A stretch of DNA of 64,000 bases from Litchfieldia alkalitelluris (GCF_002153425.1 NZ_KZ119600.1:4671608-4735607); one strand, 5' to 3'. Counted from the first letter of the stretch, positions 18,404 to 27,709 are shown. Numbers and translations: made by a program. The notes: a model not told the origin generated them from the sequence alone.

Positions 18404-18814
18404 ATGGAAAAAGGTAATATTACGGGAATTGCAACGACTATGGTAGTCAAGGATGTAAAAGAATCCGTTGAGTTTTACAAAAAACTTGGGTTCAAACATG
18501 AAGTCATTGGCTCTAATCCAGCACATCACCATGTTCATAGAGACAAACTTACAATTATTTTTCACCCAACTAATAAAGAAGAGGAAATTCGTCCTGGTAC
18601 ATCATATGTGGACAGTGAATTATATTACTTTGATATTTATTGTTACGTGGACGGATTAGATTTACTAGTAAATGAGATTAAATCCAACGGAATAGAGATT
18701 GTCCGTGGTCCTAATTATTCTGAACATTGGAGTGAGATAACCATAAAGGATATAAACGGATATTGTATAGCATTTGGAGGCGGAATAGCAGACAGACAAT
18801 TACTAAAATTTTGA
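18404..18814 (+). CDS. VOC-family (glyoxalase/bleomycin-resistance-like) protein
   Basis: A single vicinal-oxygen-chelate domain pair in 136 aa: TTMVVKDVKESVEFYKKLGF at the N-terminus and, in the second half, LVNEIKSNGIEIVRGPNY followed by TIKDINGYCIAFGG. Such small dimeric proteins range from glyoxalases to antibiotic-binding proteins; the ligand cannot be inferred. AGGAGGAG lies 7 nt before the ATG. The stop codon is immediately followed by (or formed at) the left end of MITE-like copy D. Confidence 0.8.
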   Translation: MEKGNITGIATTMVVKDVKESVEFYKKLGFKHEVIGSNPAHHHVHRDKLTIIFHPTNKEEEIRPGTSYVDSELYYFDIYCYVDGLDLLVNEIKSNGIEIVRGPNYSEHWSEITIKDINGYCIAFGGGIADRQLLKF

Positions 18815-18992
18815 CTCTGTTAAAGGATAATGTTGATTTTTGAACATTATTGATTTGTGTGAAAGGTACGAGACTCCAGCCGGATTAAAGGCAAGGGTAA
18901 GACCTCGCAGATGCAAAGCATCGTGGAGCCTTACAGCCGCCCGCGGAAAGCGAGTATCTGTAAAAAAATCAACATCAAAGTTTAACAGAGCC
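18813..18992 (+). mobile_element. MITE-like element, copy D
   Basis: Terminal inverted repeats GACTCTGTTAAA (18813) and TTTAACAGAGCC (18981-18992), with subterminal ATGTTGATTTTT / AAAAAAATCAACAT, enclose the same GC-rich core as copy A (GGTACGAGACTCC ... CAGCCGCCCGCGGAAAGCGA). 180 bp, non-coding. No clear target duplication is visible. Confidence 0.78.
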
Positions 18993-19017
18993 TATTGAAA
19001 AAGAAGGAGAGAACGAC

Positions 19018-19701
19018 ATGAAAAAAGTCATAATAGGAACTATTTTTGTGTCGGTGATGACTTTATTATCTGTGAGTATATATTATTCGTTTTTTTCTTG
19101 GGTTAGGTATAATAATAAACCGCAATTCGTTCCTGATTTCTATTTTTGGGGTATTGTGTTGTTTTTTATAGTAGTAACCTTTTTATTTGGTAAATACGTT
19201 TTGAAAATCAAAAAAAGTACTTCGGTAGTTACTGCTGTATTGCTTGCGACATCTATTATTTATGCAGATTCGAAAATAGACGACGAGTATGGACATATAT
19301 TCAATGATTATTATCAGTATTATCCAAATGAAAGTTTATTGAGTTTCGGAAAATATACAGAAATAGAAGGTAATTTTTTTACTATTATTCGAACGTTAAA
19401 TGCTGATGGCATTTCTGTGGAAAAAATCAGCGGGAACAATGGAGACCAACAACTAGGTAAGCAAAAAATTTACTTGGTAGATGGTGAATATTACATTGTT
19501 TTTGATTGGGAAGAACTAGTGGTAACGGAAACGGCAAATAAAAAGGAAATATCTGTTATTCTAGAAGAACAAGTAGGTGAAGAAATTTTATCGATAATAA
19601 AAATGCAAGGTAATTTTCTAACAGCTAGGTTGGGAACGGGTCAAATAAAAAATTACTCGCTTAGAGTAAAAAATAATCAGATTGAATTGAATCCAATCTA
19701 A
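19018..19701 (+). CDS. Membrane protein of unknown function
   Basis: 227 aa with three N-terminal hydrophobic helices (VIIGTIFVSVMTLLSVSIYYSF, FYFWGIVLFFIVVTFLF, VVTAVLLATSIIYA), then a soluble domain of about 140 aa rich in beta-prone segments and charged residues. I do not recognise a family. AGAAGGAGAG lies just ahead of the ATG, placed immediately after MITE copy D. The next small gene starts 45 bp downstream with its own ribosome binding site. Confidence 0.65.
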   Translation: MKKVIIGTIFVSVMTLLSVSIYYSFFSWVRYNNKPQFVPDFYFWGIVLFFIVVTFLFGKYVLKIKKSTSVVTAVLLATSIIYADSKIDDEYGHIFNDYYQYYPNESLLSFGKYTEIEGNFFTIIRTLNADGISVEKISGNNGDQQLGKQKIYLVDGEYYIVFDWEELVVTETANKKEISVILEEQVGEEILSIIKMQGNFLTARLGTGQIKNYSLRVKNNQIELNPI

Positions 19702-19745
19702 AAAAGGCAATACATAAGTGACCTAAAACGAGGAGTCGTTGCTGT

Positions 19746-20036
19746 GTGTCAATAAAAATGGAGTTTCATCTTGAGTCTGCACGTGCTGAGAAAAATTACG
19801 AAGCGACAATGGTATTGAATGAACTTGTTTCCGATGAAACCAGATCAATAAGAAGAGGAGAAGAATTCATTCTTTCATTATTGGAAAAAGAACTAGAGGA
19901 AATTTCGAACGCACTTTGGGAGTTATTAAAAAATGCCAGCATCGAAGAAACAAAGAAAAATGTCAATGAACTTTGCGATGAAATCGACAAATTGAATAAT
20001 GCAGTAAAAAGATTTTCGGCGCTTTTATTGGATTGA
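19746..20036 (+). CDS. Small helical protein, unknown
   Basis: 96 aa, GTG start after GAGGAG. The sequence is highly charged and predicted helical, with heptad-like leucines (FILSLLEKELEEISNALWELL and VNELCDEIDKLNNAVKRF), suggesting a coiled coil. No family recognised. It is followed after one base by a second short frame (20038), so the pair may be two small co-translated genes or one gene split by a frameshift. Confidence 0.5.
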   Translation: MSIKMEFHLESARAEKNYEATMVLNELVSDETRSIRRGEEFILSLLEKELEEISNALWELLKNASIEETKKNVNELCDEIDKLNNAVKRFSALLLD

Positions 20037-20037
20037 T

Positions 20038-20211
20038 TTGTTTTATAAAACATTTACCAAAGATATTTCCATGGAAGCGAAGGAACGGTTAGCTACAACG
20101 CCTACACGTGTAAGTAAATATAAAGGTGTTCCTCCGCATTTTGCAGAAAATGTTCATTTTTATGAACTTGTTTTTCGTACAATAACAAAGGCTAAAAAAC
20201 GAATAGAATAG
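20038..20211 (+). CDS. Short ORF of 57 codons after the helical protein
   Basis: TTG frame reading LFYKTFTKDISMEAKERLATT and ending ELVFRTITKAKKRIE. The amino-acid composition and GVPPHFAENVHFYEL segment look genuinely coding. No obvious independent ribosome binding site, and the frame differs from the preceding gene, ending only one base upstream. Either translationally coupled or the 3' part of a frameshifted gene; ATG 20071 is an alternative start. Confidence 0.4.
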   Translation: MFYKTFTKDISMEAKERLATTPTRVSKYKGVPPHFAENVHFYELVFRTITKAKKRIE

Positions 20212-20256
20212 GCTAGGACATTGAACTGCTTTTGTCCTAGCCTCTTATTTATAGTT

Positions 20257-21870
20257 TTAGCCTACGTACTTTTCGAGTGTTTTACGTACTGCACCTGGGC
20301 CCGCAAGCATTTCGTAGAACATGCCTTCAATTTTTTCACCCAAGCCGATTTCGTAAAGGTTCACTCCACCGAAAATAGACTCTCTAGATAAGATATCTTT
20401 CACGTTCGAACTTGTATCTCCTAGTTTTACCCCTTCTAAAGAAGCTTGTAAAGTCTCAAGTAATGGGTCTGGGCTCAATGTGAATTCATTTCCTTCATCG
20501 TCCACACCTAGAAGATATCGGCACCAAGTGGCAATCGCCAATGGAATCGCAGTTAATGATTCTGGGTTTAAATCTTCACGCTTCACATAAGATTTAATTG
20601 TCTCCCCGAAACGGATTCCTACTTTTTGTGAAGTGTCAGTAGCAATTCGCTGTGGTGCATCTGGAATGTATGGGTTAGCAAAGCGCTCGTTTACTACTTC
20701 GTCTAAAAATTCTTTCGGGTTAATAATACCTGGATCAACTACTACCTCAAGACCCTCATCATAACCGATTTTTTCAACGAGTTTCTTTAAGGTTGGGTCC
20801 TTCATCTCATCTGCTATCAGCGTGTATCCAAGTAGGCAACCAGATACTGCCAGAGCAGTGTGAAGTGGGTTTAGACAAGTTGTTACTTTCATTGTTTCAA
20901 TGTTATTAACAGTGTCTCTATCTGTAAAAATGATTCCTGCTTTATCTAGAGCTGGTTTTCCATTTGTAAACTTGTCCTCAATAACGAGGTATTCACTCAC
21001 CTCAGCGTTTACAAACGGTGCTGTATATGTGTTTTTAGAAGTAACGATGACTTCCATATCCTCAATGCCTAGTTCTTCCAAGGATTTTTTGACCGTCTCA
21101 GAAGGGCGAGGTGTGATTTTATCAATCATAGATAATGGGAAAGTAATCTTACTTTCATCCTCTAGATATGAAACAAAGCCTTCTTCAACAAATCCTTGTT
21201 TCTGCCATTCCTTCGCCATTGTTAACACGGATTTTTTAAGGATATCTCCATTATGTGAACAGTTATCCATGCTCACAAATGTCATTGGATATTGTCCTTT
21301 TTTATATCTGCGATAAGCGAGACCTGTCACAACACTCATGGCATGAATTGGACTTTCTGGTCCATTTTCAATATCCTTTTCTACGATTCCTAAGTATTTG
21401 CCTGTTGGGTCTGTTAAAGAATACCCTTTTTCAGTAATTGTAAAGCTTGCCATTTGAAGACTAGGATTTTCAAAGATCTCTACTAGGCGATTAACATGTG
21501 CTGGACGGTTTTGGTCAGCTGTAATCCCTTCTACAATACTGTTTACTACCGTTTTTTCAAATTCGCCATTCGCTTTCATTGTAACTAGCAATGTTAAATT
21601 ATCATAAGGCTCATACACCTTGTCAATCATTTCAAAATCAAAAGTTTCAGCAGCAACGATACCAGTGTTAGCATGTTTTTCATTCAGTAACTTTTGATGT
21701 GCATTTGCTACGAACCCCCTAAAGATATTACCAGCACCAAAATGTACCCATTCAGGGTTTTCCTTTGTATTTTGTTGAACTTCTTCTACATTAAACTGTG
21801 GTAGCTCAACCCCTGCTTTTTCCCAAGCAGCTGTATCTTTGGTTATGCCTTCTTTCGTTAAACGTAACAT
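20257..21870 (-). CDS. Mannitol dehydrogenase family protein (fructuronate/tagaturonate reductase-like)
   Basis: An NAD(P)-dependent polyol or hexuronate dehydrogenase, about 537 aa. Landmarks: WVHFGAGNIFRGFVANAHQKLL (nucleotide-binding N-terminus of the family), FVSMDNCSHNGDILKKSVL (family signature with the S-x-D-N-x-x-x-N-G motif), and a C-terminal helical domain with CLNPLHTALAVSGCLLG. Longer than E. coli UxuB (486 aa). In this neighbourhood, with GH115 and GH120 enzymes, a role reducing fructuronate from glucuronate is attractive but not proven; arabinitol or mannitol dehydrogenase activity is possible. AGAAAGG spaced 9 nt selects ATG 21870 over TTG 21879. Confidence 0.8.
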   Translation of the reverse strand: MLRLTKEGITKDTAAWEKAGVELPQFNVEEVQQNTKENPEWVHFGAGNIFRGFVANAHQKLLNEKHANTGIVAAETFDFEMIDKVYEPYDNLTLLVTMKANGEFEKTVVNSIVEGITADQNRPAHVNRLVEIFENPSLQMASFTITEKGYSLTDPTGKYLGIVEKDIENGPESPIHAMSVVTGLAYRRYKKGQYPMTFVSMDNCSHNGDILKKSVLTMAKEWQKQGFVEEGFVSYLEDESKITFPLSMIDKITPRPSETVKKSLEELGIEDMEVIVTSKNTYTAPFVNAEVSEYLVIEDKFTNGKPALDKAGIIFTDRDTVNNIETMKVTTCLNPLHTALAVSGCLLGYTLIADEMKDPTLKKLVEKIGYDEGLEVVVDPGIINPKEFLDEVVNERFANPYIPDAPQRIATDTSQKVGIRFGETIKSYVKREDLNPESLTAIPLAIATWCRYLLGVDDEGNEFTLSPDPLLETLQASLEGVKLGDTSSNVKDILSRESIFGGVNLYEIGLGEKIEGMFYEMLAGPGAVRKTLEKYVG

Positions 21871-21921
21871 AGTTTCCAACCTTTCTTCTCAAACTAATTT
21901 CATACATTTCTGTACGATTTA

Positions 21922-21935
21922 ATTAACCGTTTACA
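21922..21935 (-). promoter_or_regulatory. Candidate cre (CcpA) site upstream of the mannitol-dehydrogenase-family gene
   Basis: On the minus strand TGTAAACGGTTAAT, compared with consensus TGWAANCGNTNWCA: matches except the last two positions. Located about 50 bp upstream of the start codon. Confidence 0.45.
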
Positions 21936-22199
21936 TCCTTATATTATATCTTAAAAAAGCATATAACGGAAAAAAATATTGTAACTGTTTTAACAAGTCC
22001 CTCAATTCAAATCATGTTGCGGATCTGTTGTTGAGAATATGAAAAGTCAATTGAGAAATGAAAATACTTAGAATATATGTTTTTTTCTTTGTAAAACAGG
22101 CAACAATGGTAACAGCAAACAATTCAAACGTTATTAAGTGGCTAAAATACTCTAAATTCAATGTAAACCTTTTCACATTAGCGACACAATTCGTTTCTC

Positions 22200-22228
22200 T
22201 TGACAAAGAATCGACACTATACGATAAT
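22200..22228 (+). promoter_or_regulatory. Sigma-A promoter of ahpCF
   Basis: TTGACA (22200-22205), 17-nt spacer, GATAAT (22223-22228). Near-consensus spacing and boxes, about 100 bp before the ahpC start. Confidence 0.8.
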
Positions 22229-22238
22229 GAGTATCGAA

Positions 22239-22253
22239 TTAGAATTATTATCA
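22239..22253 (+). promoter_or_regulatory. Candidate PerR box
   Basis: TTAGAATTATTATCA compared with the PerR consensus TTATAATNATTATAA: 12 of 14 defined positions agree. It starts 10 nt after the -10 box, covering the expected transcript start, an appropriate place for peroxide-inducible repression of ahpCF. Confidence 0.65.
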
Positions 22254-22328
22254 TAAATAACTTTTCAGTTTTTGCTTATACTGAAAAGGTATTTCATAAA
22301 AGAACATTATTTTAGGAGGAGTTTTATT

Positions 22329-22892
22329 ATGTCAATCATTGGTACTGAAGTACAACCATTCAAAGCACAAGCATTCAAAAATGGAGAGTTTATCGAGGTT
22401 TCTGAAGAAAGCTTTAAAGGTCAATGGAGCGTTCTTTGCTTCTATCCTGCTGACTTCACTTTCGTATGTCCTACAGAACTTGAAGATCTACAAAATGAGT
22501 ATGCAACTTTAAAAGAGCTTGGTGTAGAAGTTTACTCTGCATCTACTGATACTCATTTCACACATAAAGGCTGGCACGACAGCTCAGAAACAATTGGAAA
22601 AATTACTTATGCAATGATCGGTGACCCATCACAAACACTAACACGTAACTTCGATGTTTTAGATGAAGAGTCTGGTCTTGCTGATCGCGGTACATTCATT
22701 ATCGATCCAGATGGTGTAGTACAAGCTGCTGAAATTAATGCAGGAGGCATTGGCCGTGATGCAAGTACATTAGTAAACAAAATTAAAGCTGCACAATATG
22801 TACGTAACAATCCAGGTGAAGTTTGCCCAGCTAAATGGGAAGAAGGCGGAGAAACACTTAAGCCAAGCCTAGATCTAGTAGGTAAAATCTAA
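22329..22892 (+). CDS. ahpC: Peroxiredoxin AhpC (alkyl hydroperoxide reductase subunit C)
   Basis: Typical 2-Cys peroxiredoxin that reduces hydrogen peroxide and organic hydroperoxides. The peroxidatic cysteine is in [12 protein letters not shown] (near residue 47) and the resolving cysteine in GEVCPAKW (near residue 166). 187 aa, exactly the usual length, when started at the ATG preceded by AGGAGGAG; an in-frame upstream extension to 22272 is not conserved-looking. Operon with ahpF 12 bp downstream. Regulation is expected through PerR (site in the leader). Confidence 0.97.
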   Translation: MSIIGTEVQPFKAQAFKNGEFIEVSEESFKGQWSVLCFYPADFTFVCPTELEDLQNEYATLKELGVEVYSASTDTHFTHKGWHDSSETIGKITYAMIGDPSQTLTRNFDVLDEESGLADRGTFIIDPDGVVQAAEINAGGIGRDASTLVNKIKAAQYVRNNPGEVCPAKWEEGGETLKPSLDLVGKI

Positions 22893-22904
22893 GGAGTGCG
22901 TTAA

Positions 22905-24461
22905 ATGGTACTTGATAAAGAGATAAAAGCACAATTGGATCAATACTTGCAACTTATGGAAGGGGAAATCCTTCTTAAAGTAAGTGTTGGTGAAGATAAA
23001 GTTTCACAAGACATGCTTGAGCTTGTGAATGAGCTTGCTTCCATGTCTTCAAAAATTTCTTTTGAGAAAGCAAATCTCGAGAGAACACCTAGCTTTAGCG
23101 TAAATCGTATTGGGGAAGATACTGGTGTAACTTTCGCTGGAATTCCTTTAGGACACGAATTTACATCACTAGTTTTGGCACTTTTACAAGTAAGTGGTAG
23201 ACCTCCAAAAGTGGAGCAAAGTGTGATCGATCAGATTAAAAGCATTGAAGGCAACTACCATTTTGAATCGTATATCAGCTTAAGCTGTCATAACTGTCCA
23301 GACGTTGTACAAGCTCTGAACTTAATGAGTGTTGTGAACCCTGGCATTTCCCATACGATGATTGATGGTGGTGCATTTAAAGAGGAAGTCGAAGCTAAAG
23401 ACGTGATGGCTGTTCCAACTGTGTTTTTAAACGGAGAGCCGTTTAGTAGTGGAAGAAAAACTCTTGAAGAAATCTTAGCTGAAATTTCTGGTGGAGCAGA
23501 TGCATCAGAGCTTTCTGAAAAGGATCCATTCGATGTTTTAGTAGTAGGAGGTGGTCCTGCTGGTGCCAGTGCAGCAATTTATGCAGCACGTAAAGGGATC
23601 AGAACAGGGATTGTCGCTGAACGCTTCGGTGGCCAAATTATGGACACTTTAAGCATCGAAAACTTTATTAGCCAAAAGTACACTGAAGGTCCTAAGTTAG
23701 CTGCAAGCCTTGAAGAGCATGTAAAAGAGTATGATATTGATGTCATGAATCTTCAACGTGCTAAGCGTCTTGAGAAAAAGGATTATGTTGAAATTGAACT
23801 TGAAAACGGCGCTTTGCTAAAAAGTAAGAGTGTCATTATCTCAACAGGTGCTCGCTGGCGTAATGTCGGTGTTCCTGGTGAACAAGAGTTCAAAAATAAA
23901 GGTGTAGCATACTGCCCACACTGTGATGGTCCTTTATTCGAAGGAAGAGATGTTGCAGTAATTGGTGGCGGTAACTCTGGTATTGAAGCTGCTATTGATC
24001 TGGCAGGAATTGTGAATCACGTAACAGTGCTTGAGTTCATGCCTGAATTGAAGGCTGATGAAGTCCTTCAAGATCGTTTATACAGCTTACCAAACGTTAC
24101 TGTCGTTAAAAATGCACAAACAAAAGAAATCACAGGCGATGACAAAGTAAACGGTATTACTTACATCGATCGTGAAACAAAAGAGGAACACCATGTTAAA
24201 CTAGCTGGTGTATTCGTTCAAATTGGTCTAGTACCAAATACTGAATGGTTAGACGGTGTAATCGAGCGTAACCGCTTCGGTGAAATTGTAGTTGATTCCC
24301 ACGGTGCGACAGATGTTCCTGGAGTATTCGCTGCTGGAGACTGTACAAATAGTGCATATAAACAAATCATTATTTCTATGGGATCTGGAGCTACAGCTTC
24401 ACTAGGTGCATTCGACTATCTCATTCGCCACACAACAGAAGAAACAGTAGCTGCGAAATAG
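22905..24461 (+). CDS. ahpF: Alkyl hydroperoxide reductase subunit F
   Basis: NADH-dependent flavoprotein disulfide reductase that recycles AhpC. The N-terminal double thioredoxin-like domain (about residues 1-200) carries the CxxC SLSCHNCPDVV. The thioredoxin-reductase-like part has FAD motif VVGGGPAGASAAIYAARKG (near 215), active-site YCPHCDGPLF and NAD motif VIGGGNSGIEAAIDLAG. C-terminal FAD segment GVFAAGDCTN. 518 aa, the usual size. AAGGAG ahead of the ATG; transcribed with ahpC. Confidence 0.97.
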   Translation: MVLDKEIKAQLDQYLQLMEGEILLKVSVGEDKVSQDMLELVNELASMSSKISFEKANLERTPSFSVNRIGEDTGVTFAGIPLGHEFTSLVLALLQVSGRPPKVEQSVIDQIKSIEGNYHFESYISLSCHNCPDVVQALNLMSVVNPGISHTMIDGGAFKEEVEAKDVMAVPTVFLNGEPFSSGRKTLEEILAEISGGADASELSEKDPFDVLVVGGGPAGASAAIYAARKGIRTGIVAERFGGQIMDTLSIENFISQKYTEGPKLAASLEEHVKEYDIDVMNLQRAKRLEKKDYVEIELENGALLKSKSVIISTGARWRNVGVPGEQEFKNKGVAYCPHCDGPLFEGRDVAVIGGGNSGIEAAIDLAGIVNHVTVLEFMPELKADEVLQDRLYSLPNVTVVKNAQTKEITGDDKVNGITYIDRETKEEHHVKLAGVFVQIGLVPNTEWLDGVIERNRFGEIVVDSHGATDVPGVFAAGDCTNSAYKQIIISMGSGATASLGAFDYLIRHTTEETVAAK

Positions 24462-24510
24462 GCATAGCAATAGCATGTGAAAAGCATAGGCATGGCGACT
24501 TGCATAATAT

Positions 24511-24553
24511 TCAGCACAAAACCGGGGAAGGATTCTCGGTTTTGTGTTTTTTT
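24511..24553 (+). terminator. Intrinsic terminator of ahpCF
   Basis: Perfect 10-bp stem CACAAAACCG / CGGTTTTGTG with a 12-nt loop, followed by TTTTTTT. Confidence 0.92.
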
Positions 24554-24683
24554 GTTTGGGGTATTTTTTAGTGGTGTTGCTGTATGAAGTGGTGTTTTGT
24601 AAAAAAGCTAATATTTGTTTTGTTTTAAAAGCTCTCATTTTTTTAAAACTCGTGGATAAGGTAATTAAAACTTGTTTTTGTTC

Positions 24684-25515
24684 GAACCCGCTTTATCGAC
24701 CGTTTGCTCTGCTTAAACTTCTAAACTGTCGGTATCAACTCCCTTTATCGACCGTTTGCTCTGCTTAAACTTCTAAACTGTCGGTATGAACCTGCTTTAT
24801 CGACCGTTTGCTTTGATAAAACTTCTAAACGGTCGGTATCAACTCCCTTTATCGACCGTTTGCTCCGCCCAAACTTCTAAACGGTCGGTATGAACCCTCT
24901 TTATCGACTGTTTGCTCTGCTTAAGCTTCTAAACGGTCGGTATGAACCTGCTTTATCGACCGTTTACTTTGATAAAACTTCTAAACGGTCGGTATGAATC
25001 TGCTTTATCGACCGTTTGCTTTGACAAAACTTCTAAACTGTCGGTATAAACCCCCTTTATCGACCGTTTGATCTGATAAAACTTCTAATCTGCCGGTATG
25101 AACCTGCTTTATCGACCGTTTGCTCCGCCCAAACTTAAAAACGGTCGGTATGATCCCACTTTATCGACCGTTTGCTCTGCTTAAACTTCTAAACTGTCGG
25201 TATGAACCCACTTTATCGACTGTTTTATCCGCTCAAAATTAAAAATAGTCGGTATGAACCCACTTTATCGACCGTTTTCTCTGACAAAACTTCTAAACTG
25301 TCGGTATGAACTCGCTTTATCGACTGTTTTCTCTGCCCAAAATTAAAAACGGTCGGTATCAACCCCCTTTATCGACCGTTTACTTTGACAAAACTTCTAA
25401 ACGGTCAGTATCAACTCCCTTTATCGACCGTTTGCTTTGACAAAACTCCTAAACTGTCGGTATGAACCCTCTTTATCGACCGTTTTCTCCGCCCAAACTT
25501 AAAAACAGTCGTTAT
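24684..25515 (+). repeat. 52-bp palindromic tandem array 3 (about 16 units)
   Basis: CTTTATCGAC recurs every 52 bp from 24691 onward. Units have CGACCGTTT (or CGACTGTTT) and AAACTGTCGG / AAACGGTCGG arms around an AT-rich loop; several are perfect inverted repeats (CGACCGTTT with AAACGGTCG). Units are heterogeneous, unlike array 2. The UAUCGAC/GUCGGUA extension pairs through one G-U. Located between the ahpCF terminator and rluF; the remaining 25516-25734 stretch shows no gene. Confidence 0.93.
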
Positions 25516-25734
25516 TACCATGCTTCAAACAGTTTTTTACATAAAGGGGACTAGTTCTTGTTCATCGTAGCTTTCAAGCTTGCCCATTCTACAAATCAAA
25601 TCAAAAATCAAATACGCGTACTAACAGCGCCTATTGTAAGCTGTAAGATGGACCACAGCGCAGTTAGATTTTGAATCCACCAAAAAATTCATGTAGTATA
25701 TAGTTACCATAAAAGAACTAAGGATAGTGATCAT

Positions 25735-26442
25735 ATGCGAATTAATAAATTTATTAGCTCATCAGGGAAAACTTCACGTCGTGGTGCAGACAAATTAATA
25801 GAAGAAGGAAAAGTTACCATTAATGGGAAACGCGCTGAAATTGGGAGTCAGGTTGAACCTGGGGATGAAGTATATGTGAATGGGGAACTTATACGAGTAG
25901 CAAGGGATCTTGTCTATATCGCATTAAATAAACCAGTTGGCATTACAAGTACAACGGAAAAGAAAGTAAAAGGAAATGTCGTTGATTTGGTGAACCACCC
26001 ACAGAGAATCTTTCATATTGGCCGGCTTGATAAGGATTCTGATGGCTTGATACTTATGACGAATGATGGGGACATCGTTAATGAAATATTGCGTGCAGAA
26101 AATAAGCATGAAAAGGAATACATCGTTACTGTAGACAAGCCTGTGACGGCTGAATTCCTTAAGGGAATGTCACAAGGCGTTGAAATACTAGGAACAAAAA
26201 CCCTTCCATGTGAAGTAGAAAAGCTATCTAAATACGTATTTAAAATTATTTTAAGACAAGGATTAAACCGACAAATTCGCCGAATGTGTGCTGTGTTCGA
26301 CTATCAAGTACTTCGCTTACAAAGAACTCGGATTATGAATATTCATTTAGGAAATCTTGCTCCAGGACAATGGAGAGATTTAACAAAGAAGGAACGCAAT
26401 CAATTATTTAAGGACCTTAATTACGAACCAAAGGCTTGGTAA
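25735..26442 (+). CDS. rluF: Pseudouridine synthase, RluF type
   Basis: Modifies a uridine in 23S rRNA. The N-terminal S4 RNA-binding domain (residues 1-60: [20 protein letters not shown]) is followed by the RsuA/RluB/RluF-family catalytic domain with [20 protein letters not shown], where the Asp of GRLD is the catalytic nucleophile, and [13 protein letters not shown] near the C-terminus. The [16 protein letters not shown] wording and EKEYIVTV are RluF-like (E. coli U2604) rather than RluB-like. 235 aa. AAGGA lies ahead of ATG. Confidence 0.88.
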   Translation: MRINKFISSSGKTSRRGADKLIEEGKVTINGKRAEIGSQVEPGDEVYVNGELIRVARDLVYIALNKPVGITSTTEKKVKGNVVDLVNHPQRIFHIGRLDKDSDGLILMTNDGDIVNEILRAENKHEKEYIVTVDKPVTAEFLKGMSQGVEILGTKTLPCEVEKLSKYVFKIILRQGLNRQIRRMCAVFDYQVLRLQRTRIMNIHLGNLAPGQWRDLTKKERNQLFKDLNYEPKAW

Positions 26443-26497
26443 CTTAGTCCACATCATCACAGGGCGCGTGCAACATCTTATTCTTCTACTTAACAAA

Positions 26498-26704
26498 TTA
26501 ACTGTATAGCTTGTTTAATAAAGCCTTTAATTCTTTTAAAAATAAGAGTATCAATACGAATATCATAAGAATAATACTCAAAAAGTAAGGTACGTTAACC
26601 ATTGTATCAGCACGAACAGTTCCGAATTTCCCTGGTGGGGTGCTCACCCCTCCCATGTTTGGAACATAATTAGCTATTGCAAGATGGACCATTCCAAATA
26701 ACAA
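26498..26704 (-). CDS. Small membrane protein, start uncertain
   Basis: 68 aa with two hydrophobic segments (the N-terminal MLFGMVHLAIANYV and VPYFLSIILMIFVLILLFL). The frame stays open for another 11 codons upstream with more membrane-like residues (GEWWISIL), but no ATG/GTG/TTG is found there before a stop. The TTG at 26704 with GGTGG about 9 nt ahead is the only start I can support; the gene may be 5'-truncated. No family recognised. The next 120 bp upstream hold nothing else clear. Confidence 0.5.
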   Translation of the reverse strand: MLFGMVHLAIANYVPNMGGVSTPPGKFGTVRADTMVNVPYFLSIILMIFVLILLFLKELKALLNKLYS

Positions 26705-26824
26705 TATAGAAATCCACCACTCGCCCCTAAAAAAGTCAGTTTATTCTGTTTATTTATAGTGTTTAGTTTAACATAAAAACCCATTCACTTCTCTCACGGG
26801 ATAAAATCCACACCAAAATACACT

Positions 26825-27709
26825 TTACTTCACTATAATTTCTACAAATTTGGTTGATGCAGGAGATAGGGGGACAGTTTTCAAGTAGCAGACACCTATG
26901 TGCCTTTCTGGTATTGCTTCGAGCAATGGCACTTCATACACTAATCCATTGTTTAAATAATCCTGGGAGAATTCTTTGATCACACATGCGATTCCTAAAT
27001 TAATTTTTGCAAACTCTAGTAGTAAGTCATAGGAACCTATTTCAAACTCTGGAGAAAGTTTAATGCCTTTCGTTAAGAGGAAGTCCTCTACATACCTTCT
27101 TGAATTGGAATTAGGCTCAAGAAAAATTAATGGCATTTTCATCAATTCTTGAAAACTCACTGGCTTGGATAGAATCCGCTTATATTTTTCCCCACAAACA
27201 AACACATCGTGGACTGCTCTGCTTGGAATTACTTCCAACGCTTGATCCATGACCGGTAAATTACATACTGCGATATCCACTTCACCAGACTTTAATAAGG
27301 CACATAACTCTATCGTAGTTCCATTAACAATTTTAAATTTAATATTTGGATAGTTTTTATAAAACTTTTCTAAAAAAGGTAGTAGAAAGTACTTAGAAAT
27401 AGTGTCACCAACACCAATTTTTAACTCACCAGTAGTTAAATTCTTAAATTCCAATATCTTCTCTTCCCCTGTGCTGAGTAAATTAATGGCCGAGTGAACA
27501 TACTCATACAGAAGACTGCCTTCATCCGTTAAGGTTACCCCTTTAGGAGTTCGGTTAAATAGTCGTGTATCTAGTTCTTTTTCTAGCTGCATAATGGCTT
27601 GACTTACAGCTGGCTGAGTCATGTAAAGACTTTTTGCTGCTTTAGAAAAACTTTGATTTTTTTCTACTGTCAAAAATATTCTATACAAATCAAGTTTGCT
27701 AATCATCAT
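26825..27709 (-). CDS. LysR-family transcriptional regulator
   Basis: 294 aa. N-terminal winged helix-turn-helix (SKLDLYRIFLTVEKNQSFSKAAKSLYMTQPAVSQAIMQLEKEL region, residues 1-60) and a C-terminal periplasmic-binding-like effector domain beginning GELKIGVGDTISKYFLLPFL. AAGGAG spaced 7 nt before ATGATG selects 27709 rather than the in-frame ATG at 27733. Divergent from the CofE-like ligase gene with a 124-bp shared region containing a perfect 9-bp-arm palindrome, so it probably controls that gene; the co-inducer is unknown. Confidence 0.93.
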   Translation of the reverse strand: MMISKLDLYRIFLTVEKNQSFSKAAKSLYMTQPAVSQAIMQLEKELDTRLFNRTPKGVTLTDEGSLLYEYVHSAINLLSTGEEKILEFKNLTTGELKIGVGDTISKYFLLPFLEKFYKNYPNIKFKIVNGTTIELCALLKSGEVDIAVCNLPVMDQALEVIPSRAVHDVFVCGEKYKRILSKPVSFQELMKMPLIFLEPNSNSRRYVEDFLLTKGIKLSPEFEIGSYDLLLEFAKINLGIACVIKEFSQDYLNNGLVYEVPLLEAIPERHIGVCYLKTVPLSPASTKFVEIIVK

